From: Desulfobacteraceae bacterium
Lineage (GTDB): Bacteria; Desulfobacterota; Desulfobulbia; Desulfobulbales; Desulfobulbaceae
Reading direction: 5' to 3'
Length of the DNA stretch: 5,473 nt
Assembly (NCBI GenBank): GCA_022837185.1
Contig: JALHJD010000206.1
Location: 5,318-10,790, forward strand
A program made the translations under genes and the position numbers. The notes under the pieces are model-generated. The model was not told the DNA's origin. It saw nothing but the letters and a program-made list of their open reading frames with translations, and searched no databases. Below are positions 1 to 5,473 of the stretch, piece after piece (the first letter of the stretch is position 1; each line of letters opens with the position of its first letter).

Positions 1-1
1 C

Positions 2-484
2 CCCGTCAGGCTCAGCCAGCTCATCCTGACGATCAAGTCCTACCTGGACGTCGGCATTCCCAAGGAATTGTACGTTTCCTATCCCCTGGCCGGATTCGGC
101 GTCCGCTGCCTGAAATTTTTTCTCAACGGGTTGAACAGGATAGGCATCGAGGCCAGAATGCCCCCCGAGATGATGTTCATGGAGAGTTTTTACAAGACCC
201 AGACGTTATCGGTGGAAAAACTGAAAAAGACGAGCTACGGCGTTCCCGATCCCGAGGAGACCGTTTTTACCGAATTGCCCGGCCTCATTGAATATTATAT
301 TACCAGGTGGGAGCACCTCAACCTTGTGTCCTCGTACAACTCCTGCTTCTTTGATCCGCTCAGGCAGGCTGACAGATTCTGCGACGATCCGCAGCACCTG
401 CTCAATGCCATTCACAGCGGCCGGATTCGTCCCCTTGCCGATTTCGAACAGCTCCGTCAGGCGGATCGGGAGGAAAGGGGCTGA
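2..484 (+). CDS. 3' end of an unrecognised protein gene (truncated by window edge)
   Basis: The reading frame is open from the left edge (frame beginning at base 2) to a TGA at 482-484, so this is the C-terminal 160 or so residues of a longer protein; its start lies outside the window. A TTG at 68 is the first possible start inside the window, but codons before it are also open and protein-like (for example RLSQLILTIKSYLDVGIPKE), so I treat the gene as partial. The visible part is soluble-looking, with no membrane span or signal. It is rich in aromatics (SYPLAGFG, LIEYYITRWEHL, SSYNSCFFDP) and ends in a charged tail, REERG. I do not recognise the family and assign no function. It points the same way as the carboxylase genes, but about 400 bases with possible terminators separate them, so it is probably a separate transcription unit. 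Confidence is for being coding, not for any role. Confidence 0.7.
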   Translation, partial: PVRLSQLILTIKSYLDVGIPKELYVSYPLAGFGVRCLKFFLNGLNRIGIEARMPPEMMFMESFYKTQTLSVEKLKKTSYGVPDPEETVFTELPGLIEYYITRWEHLNLVSSYNSCFFDPLRQADRFCDDPQHLLNAIHSGRIRPLADFEQLRQADREERG

Positions 485-509
485 CGCGGGCCCCCCGGCG
501 CGCTCCTGC

Positions 510-529
510 GAAAAAGGGGTTCCTTTTTC
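510..529 (+). terminator. possible 3' hairpin after the upstream gene
   Basis: A perfect 8-bp inverted repeat, GAAAAAGG, a 4-base loop, then CCTTTTTC, lies 25 bases after the stop of the left-edge gene. The T run is part of the right arm rather than a separate tail and the stem is AT-rich, so it is at best a weak intrinsic terminator. It would read similarly on either strand. Confidence 0.3.
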
Positions 530-591
530 CTCCCTGGAAAAGAAATATCCAGTAACGGATTCACCCCCGCCAGGCCGGCGCAATGGCCGCC

Positions 592-640
592 GCCAACCAC
601 GGCCCGACCTCTACCGGACCGGCTGGCAACCCTCTTTTTT
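592..640 (+). terminator. possible intrinsic terminator, imperfect GC stem plus T6
   Basis: An imperfect stem runs from GCCA at 592-595 (pairing with TGGC at 624-627) into CGGCCCG at 600-606 pairing with CGGACCG at 615-621 with one C-A mismatch, and an 8-base loop. Six T residues follow at 635-640, about 7 bases past the stem. That gap and the internal mismatches make it a moderate candidate for ending transcription of the left-edge gene. No folding energy was calculated. Confidence 0.33.
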
Positions 641-654
641 CTTGCGGGCTGCTC

Positions 655-684
655 TTGTCAAAATCCCATGAGCATGCTAATTAT
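655..684 (+). promoter_or_regulatory. possible sigma70-type promoter for the pycAB genes
   Basis: TTGTCA at 655-660 matches five of six bases of the -35 consensus. After 17-18 bases comes TAATTAT (678-684), preceded by TG plus one base as in extended -10 elements; AATTAT (679-684) matches four of six -10 bases. The patch from about 660 to 760 is clearly more AT-rich than its surroundings, as promoters often are. Transcription starting near 690 would give a leader of about 200 bases before pycA. A second, poorer option has TTGATA at 727-732 as -35 with no good -10. Confidence 0.25.
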
Positions 685-775
685 TCGTTCTTAATGCCTC
701 GCGCATCAAATGAATAGTCCAGATTTTTGATATCCGTCATCTCATACCTTGAACTGAAAAGGTTCCCGAAGGACC

Positions 776-784
776 GGTTTACAA
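776..784 (+). promoter_or_regulatory. BirA (biotin repressor) operator half-site, candidate
   Basis: GGTTTACAA is an exact copy of the right half of the classical BirA operator (TTGTAAACC, about 14-16 bases, GGTTTACAA). The expected left half is not present at that spacing; only a poor TTGAAC at 749-754 is found, with the wrong spacing. The site lies about 105 bases upstream of the start of a biotin carboxylase gene, which is a biologically sensible place. A single half-site may be chance or a weak operator. It is flanked by GGTTCC (761-766) and GGAACC (785-790), which can pair across it. Confidence 0.3.
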
Positions 785-792
785 GGAACCGT

Positions 793-858
793 GCGGACAG
801 GACCTGCGCCCTGCCCGATCCCGGTCTTTCCTCTGGAAACGCGCGGACTACTGTCCGC
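793..858 (+). repeat. competing inverted repeats in the pycA leader
   Basis: CTGTCCGC at 851-858 can pair perfectly (8 bp) with GCGGACAG at 793-800, enclosing 50 bases. The same right arm can instead pair locally: GCGGAC at 843-848 with GTCCGC at 853-858, loop TACT. The two stems exclude each other. The shorter hairpin ends 32 bases before the pycA start codon and has no T run after it, so it is not a simple terminator. Such an arrangement could be a leader switch or chance in GC-rich DNA. Confidence 0.35.
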
Positions 859-877
859 TCTTAGTGCGACCACCAAG

Positions 878-884
878 AAAGGGA
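878..884 (+). promoter_or_regulatory. ribosome binding site deciding the pycA TTG start
   Basis: AAAGGGA ends 6 bases before TTG at 891. No comparable purine-rich stretch precedes the in-frame GTG at 864. The protein from TTG begins MSTKILVANRGEIA, which is where biotin carboxylases normally begin, so this site supports 891 as the start. Confidence 0.55.
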
Positions 885-890
885 AAAACA

Positions 891-2333
891 TTGAGCACGA
901 AAATTTTAGTAGCCAACAGGGGGGAGATTGCCATCCGAATCATGCGGGCAATCCAGGAATTGGGCATGGAGGCGGTCGGCATCTACGAATCGCCCGACTC
1001 CGAATCGAGACACATCCGCATCGCCAATGAGGCGGTCTGGATCGGGGACGGTCCCCGCAGGGACTATCTCAACATTGAGAAGGTTATCAGAGCCGCCAGG
1101 CGTTCCGGCGCCATCGCCATTCATCCGGGGTACGGCTTCCTCGCCGAAAATCCACTGCTGGCAAAAGCCTGCGATGAGGCGGGGCTGATCTTCATCGGTC
1201 CGAGCTCCGACGTCATCGAAAAACTCGGCAACAAAGTCATGGCCCGGAAAATCATGGCGGAGGCGGGAATCCCCATGGTCCCCGGCACGGAAAATCTGCC
1301 GGCCGGCGACGAGGGGCTGCGCGCGGCAAAAGCCTTTGCCTCCCAGCACGGCTACCCCCTGATGCTCAAGGCCACCGCCGGGGGCGGCGGCAGGGGAATC
1401 CGCCGCATCGAGAATGAAAAGGAACTGCGGGAACAGTATGCCATCGCCCGCCAGGAGGCCAAGGCCGCTTTCAATGACGACTCGGTCTACCTGGAAAAGG
1501 TGGTTGTCGAACCCAAGCACGTGGAAGTCCAAATCATCGCCGACAAGTACGGCAAGACCGTGCATCTCGGCACCAGGGACTGTTCAATCCAGCGCCGCAA
1601 CCAGAAGCTGGTGGAGATCGCCCCGGCCTTTCACCTGAGCCCGGAACTTGCGGATGAGATCTGCCGGACGGCGGTCAAGGCCGCGAAAGCCGCCAACTAC
1701 ACCAACGCCGGCACCGTTGAGTTCCTGCTCGACAAGGACAACAGGTATTACTTCATGGAGATCAATACCCGGCTGCAGGTTGAGCATACGGTGACGGAAA
1801 TGATCGCGGGCATCGACATTGTCCGCACCCAGATAAAAGTGGCTCTGGGCAGGGAACTGCTCTTCGACCAGGATGACGTGCAGCTCCGCGGTCACGCCAT
1901 TGAAATGCGGATCAACGCCGAGGACCCGAAAAACAATTTCATGCCCGAGGGCGGCAAAACCATCACCGTCTACCAGTCACCCGGCGGGTACGGGGTCCGC
2001 CTGGACGGCTTCTGCTACCAGGGATTCACCATCCCCGAGGAATACGACTCCCTGCTGGTCAAGCTCACCGTGTTCGGCTGGACCTGGAACGAAACGGTCG
2101 ACCGTCTCAGGAGATGCCTGACCAACTTTGTCATTACCGGCCCCAAGACCACCATTCCGTTTTACCTGAACCTGGTCAACGATCCCGATTTCAGGGGTGG
2201 CAACTTCAACACCTCCTACCTCGACACCCATCAGCACCTGTTCGATTACGAGGAATACACCAGCGAGGTGAACAAGCTGGCCCGGTTGATCGCTGAAATC
2301 CACAACCAGGGGAAAAACATCTATGCGGCCTGA
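891..2333 (+). CDS. pycA: biotin carboxylase subunit (pyruvate carboxylase subunit A type)
   Basis: This subunit uses ATP and bicarbonate to carboxylate the biotin carried on its partner subunit, the first half-reaction of a biotin-dependent carboxylase, in the cytoplasm. The 480-aa product has the whole biotin carboxylase fold and no biotin carrier. The N-terminal domain opens with ILVANRGEIAIR (5-16) and has HPGYGFLAEN (78-87). The ATP-grasp domain has KATAGGGGRG (160-169), RDCSIQRRNQK (229-239) and EINTRLQVEHTVTE (from E290), giving the metal-binding glutamate and the catalytic Arg, Gln and Glu; a further conserved Arg is R340 in EMRINAEDP. The C-terminal domain ends normally, so the gene is full length. 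RRNQK has Asn where the E. coli enzyme has His. The TTG start is chosen for its ribosome binding site and family N-terminus; GTG at 864 would add nine atypical residues. A carboxyltransferase/biotin-carrier gene follows 70 bases downstream. Sequence alone cannot fully separate pyruvate, 2-oxoglutarate and acyl-CoA carboxylase versions; the partner favours a keto-acid enzyme. Confidence 0.93.
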   Translation: MSTKILVANRGEIAIRIMRAIQELGMEAVGIYESPDSESRHIRIANEAVWIGDGPRRDYLNIEKVIRAARRSGAIAIHPGYGFLAENPLLAKACDEAGLIFIGPSSDVIEKLGNKVMARKIMAEAGIPMVPGTENLPAGDEGLRAAKAFASQHGYPLMLKATAGGGGRGIRRIENEKELREQYAIARQEAKAAFNDDSVYLEKVVVEPKHVEVQIIADKYGKTVHLGTRDCSIQRRNQKLVEIAPAFHLSPELADEICRTAVKAAKAANYTNAGTVEFLLDKDNRYYFMEINTRLQVEHTVTEMIAGIDIVRTQIKVALGRELLFDQDDVQLRGHAIEMRINAEDPKNNFMPEGGKTITVYQSPGGYGVRLDGFCYQGFTIPEEYDSLLVKLTVFGWTWNETVDRLRRCLTNFVITGPKTTIPFYLNLVNDPDFRGGNFNTSYLDTHQHLFDYEEYTSEVNKLARLIAEIHNQGKNIYAA

Positions 2334-2403
2334 TGCCGGATCCCCCTGCCAATAAACCGAAAGACACTTTAGCGCATCCTGAACAGATCGAGGATTGAAC
2401 ACC

Positions 2404-4308
2404 ATGACACGAATCACGACAGCCATGAATACTGCCGAAGTGCTGTCCATCCTGCGGCAGGCTGACGGGTATTACATTACCAACACCACCCGGGACATGT
2501 CCCAGTCGGACTACAAAAACCGGATTCTCCTGCACACGGATCTGCTGGCGGCGCCGGCCAGGGAGGAGGCCGGCTATTTTTCCCTGGAAATCACCGGCGG
2601 CGCCTCCATCCATGTCGACATTCTCCGCAAGCAGGTCGATCCGTTCCTCAAGCTGAGACTGCTGCGGGAACAGATGCCCAAAACCCTGTTCCAGACCCTG
2701 TGCCGCGGGGTCAACCTGTTCGGCTACCGCCCCTACCCCCAGAATGTCATCCGGCTGACGGTCCGCGAATTCGCCAAGTATGTGGACGTATGGCGGACCT
2801 TTGATTTCATGAACTACATCCCCAACATGACCGCCGTTTTCGAGGAGGTGGCCAAGGCCGGCAAGATCAACGAGCCGTGCATCTGCTTCTCCACGGGCCC
2901 GGAGCACACCAACGAATTCTACATCTCCAAGGTGCGGGAGATTGTAGAGGTGACCGGCGAGGAGATCATCCTCTGCATCAAGAATCACGGCGGCCTCGGC
3001 ACGCCGAAGCGGATCGGCGACCTCGTCGACGCCGTCAAGCAGGCCTTCCCGGATCTGATCATCCACTACCACGGCCACAACACCGACGGCAACGACATCG
3101 GCCGGATAACCGCCGCTGTCCTGAACGGGGCGACCATTGTCGACGCTTCCGACCACTCCTTTACCGGGTTCTACGGGCCGCCGCCCTCGCTGACCGTCAT
3201 CCAGACCCTGAAGGACTACGACAAGAAGGCCATCGGCATCGACGAGGAAGCCATCATCGCCACCTCGGACACCATCCGGGACGAGCGGCCCTATTACGCC
3301 GCCTTCGAATCCCAGATCAAGGGCTTCATGCCCACGGTGCAGATCCATAAGCTGCCCGGCGGAGCCATGGGCAGCAGCCTGGAGCAGGCTGACAAGGGAG
3401 GCTTCCTCAAGCAGATGCCCGACATCCTGCACAAGGAGCTTCCCAGGGTCCAGGTCGAACTCGGCAACTGGTGGAGCGTGACCCCCGGTTCCCAGATCCT
3501 GTGGACCACCGCGGTCAGCAACGTGGTTGACGGCGAGCGCTACGGCAATCCCTCCGGCGACCTGAAAAATCTCCTGCTGGGCAAATACGGACCCTTTCCC
3601 TTCTACCGGCCGGCCGACTGGATCTATGAAAAAGTATTCGGCCCCGACTGGGAACAGCTGCTCGAGGAGGAAGGCGGGGTGGAAAAAATCGAGGACATGG
3701 ACATCGAGCAGGAGCGCGCCACCCTCAGAGAGCGCATCGGCCGGGAGCCGACCGAGGAGCAGTTGGTGACCTACCTGCAGCATCCCAACGATGCCGTGGA
3801 GTTTTTCAAATTCGAAGAAAAATTCGGCCGCTCCTATGTGCTGCCGCCCTCCATCTTCCTGCGCCAGGGCGGTTTCGCCCTGGGCGAAACTCTTGAATTC
3901 CGCGATCACGCCGGCAAGGCGCATATCATCGAAATAGGCCCCTCACAGACAAACAAGGCGGGGGAGAAGAACATTTTCCTCAATATCGACCATCATCAGC
4001 GATTGTTTGTCTTTGAGCCGGAAGTCCAGGCCGGAGCCGTGGCGGCCGCCGTCCTGTCCAGGGAGGAAATCGAGGAACTGGCCATTTCCGGTGATATCCG
4101 GGCGCCGTTCAAGGGCAACGTCTGCGAAATAACGGTGAAGGAAGGCCAGGAAGTACAAAAAGGTGACAGGGTGGCCATTATCGAAGCAATGAAAATGCAG
4201 ACCCCTCTGCTGAGCGAAGTAACGGGCACCGTGGTCTCAATTCACGCCAAGATCGGCCAGGCCCTGCAGCCCGGCGACAAAATCCTCAAGATCGAGCCGG
4301 CCGAATAG
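2404..4308 (+). CDS. pycB: carboxyltransferase plus biotin carrier subunit (PycB/OadA type, divergent)
   Basis: This subunit moves the carboxyl group from biotin to a keto acid, most likely pyruvate to oxaloacetate, and carries the biotin itself. The 634-aa product starts with an HMGL-like carboxyltransferase barrel (about 20-310): RDMSQS (30-35) in place of the usual RDAHQS, AGYFSLEITGGA (56-67), WRTFDFMN (130-137), CIKNHGGLGTP (191-201) with K193 at the lysine carbamylated in this family, and the metal-site histidines H223 and H225 in HYHGH. LPGG (317-320), VTPGSQ with T360, and GKYGPFP (393-399) mark the following conserved carboxylase domain. An acidic, charged stretch lies at about 420-475. 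The C-terminal biotinyl domain (563-634) has EAMKM with biotin-accepting K597, 37 residues before the end. The ATG at 2404 has GAGG 10 bases ahead; TTG at 2395 is too close to it, and ATG at 2425 is possible. No sodium-pump decarboxylase subunits are nearby, so an anaplerotic carboxylase is favoured over oxaloacetate decarboxylase. Several active-site residues differ from the norm, so the acceptor is less sure. Confidence 0.85.
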   Translation: MTRITTAMNTAEVLSILRQADGYYITNTTRDMSQSDYKNRILLHTDLLAAPAREEAGYFSLEITGGASIHVDILRKQVDPFLKLRLLREQMPKTLFQTLCRGVNLFGYRPYPQNVIRLTVREFAKYVDVWRTFDFMNYIPNMTAVFEEVAKAGKINEPCICFSTGPEHTNEFYISKVREIVEVTGEEIILCIKNHGGLGTPKRIGDLVDAVKQAFPDLIIHYHGHNTDGNDIGRITAAVLNGATIVDASDHSFTGFYGPPPSLTVIQTLKDYDKKAIGIDEEAIIATSDTIRDERPYYAAFESQIKGFMPTVQIHKLPGGAMGSSLEQADKGGFLKQMPDILHKELPRVQVELGNWWSVTPGSQILWTTAVSNVVDGERYGNPSGDLKNLLLGKYGPFPFYRPADWIYEKVFGPDWEQLLEEEGGVEKIEDMDIEQERATLRERIGREPTEEQLVTYLQHPNDAVEFFKFEEKFGRSYVLPPSIFLRQGGFALGETLEFRDHAGKAHIIEIGPSQTNKAGEKNIFLNIDHHQRLFVFEPEVQAGAVAAAVLSREEIEELAISGDIRAPFKGNVCEITVKEGQEVQKGDRVAIIEAMKMQTPLLSEVTGTVVSIHAKIGQALQPGDKILKIEPAE

Positions 4309-4328
4309 GGGTACCCGCACACTTCTCA

Positions 4329-4378
4329 TCAACCGGCCGCTCCCTGATCCTTCGGGGCGTCGAACTCCGGCCGGTTGA
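4329..4378. repeat. 11-bp inverted repeat between the convergent units
   Basis: TCAACCGGCCG at 4329-4339 and CGGCCGGTTGA at 4368-4378 are perfect reverse complements with a 28-base loop that holds a small CC-TTCG-GG hairpin. The left arm begins exactly on the stop codon of the PCC gene, 20 bases past the pycB stop. Neither direction has a T run after it, so it is not a classical intrinsic terminator, but it could stabilise 3' ends or help end both transcripts. Confidence 0.5.
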
Positions 4379-4793
4379 ACCCCCTCTCGTCCGACCAGGG
4401 GCGGGTGACGTCAATCCCGGTCATCTCCATAAGCAGCACCTCGTCAACCAGGTAGACCATGCTGTCCCGGCGGACGCAGCCTGTCAGGGTGTCGCCGTGA
4501 CGGCCCATGGCCGCGTGCAAATGAATAAGCGGCTCCTCCCCGTCCCGGAAGACGCTGCCGATCCCCAGGATTTCCCGGGCCTCCGTGACCGTGGTCCACA
4601 CCGGGTCGGGAGGCATGACCGGCTCCCTGGGCCCGGTCACCACCCCGGCCTTCTTCAGCCCCCCGAATACCTGGAACCAGGCGGAGCGAACCTGCTCCCT
4701 GACAACCAGTTCCCGGATGCACTGATGCAGATCGTCCCCGTCATCGAGCCGGATATAAAAAATCCTGCCCATTGAGCCTGCCCTGTATTCCAT
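4329..4793 (-). CDS. PCC-domain (DUF296) protein
   Basis: The 154-aa product is a single PCC (DUF296) domain protein, a small family seen in bacteria, archaea and plant AT-hook proteins; bacterial members form trimers with a probable metal site, and their cellular role is mostly unknown. The fold signature is visible: LDDGDDLHQCIRELV (16-30), SAWFQVFGGLKKAGVV (37-52), then IHLHAAMGRHGDTLTGCVRR (90-109) and VDEVLLMEMTG. H91 and H93 fit the usual metal-binding pair; C106 stands where many members have His in a GGH motif. There is no AT-hook or membrane segment. The ATG at 4793 is chosen because AGGGGTGA lies 3 bases ahead and overlaps the end of the upstream gene; an in-frame ATG at 4772 (residue 8) is the alternative. 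Only 3 bases separate it from the darP stop, which suggests translational coupling. A DNA-binding role cannot be assumed. Confidence 0.82.
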   Translation of the reverse strand: MEYRAGSMGRIFYIRLDDGDDLHQCIRELVVREQVRSAWFQVFGGLKKAGVVTGPREPVMPPDPVWTTVTEAREILGIGSVFRDGEEPLIHLHAAMGRHGDTLTGCVRRDSMVYLVDEVLLMEMTGIDVTRPWSDERGFNRPEFDAPKDQGAAG

Positions 4794-4796
4794 GTC

Positions 4797-5357
4797 TCAC
4801 CCCTGTGTTTTTCCGCCGTCGGGTCCCAGGTTTCGTTTCTTCAGTTCATGGGCCGCCCGCAGGAGGCGGAAGAGTTCACGGCTGTATTTGCGGTTGCGGG
4901 TCCCGGCATAGAGCGAAGCCAGGCGGGCCGCCGCCTTCCCGTCCATACCCGGCAGGACGTCCCGGACCTCTTCGATAACCCGGCCGGACCACTCTTCCCC
5001 CAGCGCATCCGGACTGTCGCCGGCGTCCCGGTACGCCGCAATGGCTTCATTGAGAATGGCGTCCCGGTAGCGCTCCATCTCGTGGAATTCCTTTTTGTCC
5101 CGCAGAGCGGCCCCCTTTTTGCCGCTCACAAAGGCATAGATCGGGTCGAGCGGCTCCTCCCTGAGCAGCCTGGTGATATATTTGAGCTGTCTCTTTCTGG
5201 CGCCGCCCTTCATCGCCGCCGCATCGCGCAGCTCCTTTCGGACCTCGCCGCTGCAGGGAATTCTGCCGATCTCGGCGGGGGACAGCCCGGCCAGTTCGGC
5301 GGCCAGTTCTTCGAGCCGCTTCAGCCGCCGCTTCTGCTCGGACCTGCTTATCTCCAT
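4797..5357 (-). CDS. darP: DarP/YjgA-like ribosome assembly factor (DUF615)
   Basis: The 186-aa product resembles DarP (formerly YjgA, DUF615), which in E. coli associates with late 50S ribosomal precursors and helps large-subunit maturation. Visible family marks are ISRSEQKRRLKRLEEL (3-18), then a helical segment ending IPCSGEVRKELRDA (33-46), ARKRQLKYITRLLREEPLDPI (from A53, the most conserved part, rich in basic residues) and a C-terminal RNRKYSRELFRLLRAAHELK, like the RQIFQYLREL end of the E. coli protein. It is highly charged and helical with no membrane segment, as expected for an RNA- or ribosome-binding protein. The ATG at 5357 is chosen because GGAG lies 7 bases ahead and the product starts at the family motif. 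Longer in-frame starts at 5396 (ATG, with AAGGA 10-11 bases ahead), 5405 and TTG 5420 would add 13-21 residues without recognised content. The PCC gene follows 3 bases after its stop in what looks like one operon. Confidence 0.78.
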   Translation of the reverse strand: MEISRSEQKRRLKRLEELAAELAGLSPAEIGRIPCSGEVRKELRDAAAMKGGARKRQLKYITRLLREEPLDPIYAFVSGKKGAALRDKKEFHEMERYRDAILNEAIAAYRDAGDSPDALGEEWSGRVIEEVRDVLPGMDGKAAARLASLYAGTRNRKYSRELFRLLRAAHELKKRNLGPDGGKTQG

Positions 5358-5397
5358 GGGGTCACTCCGATCATCCTTCTCTCCCGGCGGGTGCATG

Positions 5398-5420
5398 TTG
5401 ACCATTTCCTTTGCGGTCAA
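5398..5420. repeat. inverted repeat TTGACC-N11-GGTCAA upstream of darP
   Basis: Two perfect 6-base arms separated by 11 bases lie 41 bases upstream of the chosen darP start. The total length of 23 bases is operator-like. An AT-rich palindrome CTATATAG at 5427-5434, just upstream on the minus strand, could contribute a -10 element, but I see no -35 match. If transcription starts before this repeat it would be in the leader and could form a hairpin; otherwise it could be a regulator site. Confidence 0.35.
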
Positions 5421-5473
5421 AGAATGCTATATAGTCCTTGAGAACGTTGGCCGGCGGTGCCGGTCGACGGATA

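Noticed and set aside
288..671. A 127-codon plus-strand frame running past the end of the left-edge gene
   Set aside because: It overlaps the better coding frame in a different phase and continues into low-complexity proline/arginine sequence typical of non-coding GC-rich DNA.
864..890. GTG at 864 as the pycA start
   Set aside because: It would add nine residues before the normal family N-terminus, and the better-placed ribosome binding site serves TTG at 891.
791..1030. A short plus-strand frame overlapping the pycA leader and start
   Set aside because: It runs out of frame into pycA, has no ribosome binding site and no recognisable content; a leader peptide is not supported.
906..1565. 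A 219-codon minus-strand open frame across pycA
   Set aside because: Antisense to the conserved ATP-grasp motifs of a real gene; no recognisable protein content.
2206..3924. A 572-codon open frame on the minus strand across most of pycB
   Set aside because: It lies opposite a gene with strong family motifs along its whole length, its product has no recognisable domain and looks like a GC-rich antisense shadow, and its start has no support.
891..4308. Oxaloacetate decarboxylase sodium pump or methylmalonyl-CoA carboxyltransferase locus
   Set aside because: No membrane beta or gamma decarboxylase subunit or acyl-CoA carboxyltransferase is present, and an ATP-dependent biotin carboxylase is adjacent, which fits an ATP-driven carboxylase instead.
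4848..5441. A 197-codon plus-strand open frame opposite darP
   Set aside because: The minus strand carries clear DarP motifs with a good ribosome binding site; the plus product shows no family features.

Overview
The window looks like an ordinary chromosomal segment of a GC-rich anaerobic or facultative bacterium. The best guess is the Deltaproteobacteria (Desulfobacterota), because of the style of the two-subunit biotin carboxylase pair, a PCC-domain (DUF296) protein with a TGCVRR motif, and a DarP/YjgA-like gene. This placement is inference from protein character only; there is no rRNA or other marker here. I see no mobile element, CRISPR array, tRNA or rRNA.

Layout: (1) Positions 2-484 hold the 3' end of a plus-strand gene that enters from the left edge and that I cannot name. 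(2) Positions 485-890 are a gene-free stretch of about 400 bases with two possible terminator hairpins, an AT-rich patch that may hold a promoter, a perfect 9-base half of the classical BirA (biotin repressor) operator, and a set of mutually exclusive inverted repeats just before the next gene. (3) Positions 891-4308 hold two plus-strand genes 70 bases apart: a biotin carboxylase (PycA type, 480 aa) and a carboxyltransferase with a C-terminal biotin carrier domain (PycB/OadA type, 634 aa). Together they make a complete two-subunit biotin-dependent carboxylase, most simply a pyruvate carboxylase supplying oxaloacetate. The carboxyltransferase active-site motifs are clearly divergent, so the acceptor is less certain than the reaction class. 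(4) Positions 4329-5357 hold a convergent minus-strand pair, a DarP/YjgA-like ribosome assembly factor followed 3 bases later by a PCC/DUF296 protein, apparently translationally coupled. An 11-bp inverted repeat lies at the convergence point and a 6-bp inverted repeat lies upstream of darP.

How they work together: the carboxylase charges biotin on the PycB carrier lysine using the PycA ATP-grasp subunit, then passes the carboxyl group to a keto acid in the PycB barrel. A perfect BirA half-site ahead of a biotin enzyme hints at biotin-linked control but is not proven. The minus-strand pair has no evident link to the carboxylase beyond adjacency. I did not find a clearly new biological system; the most informative leads are the unusual carboxyltransferase motifs and the structured pycA leader.
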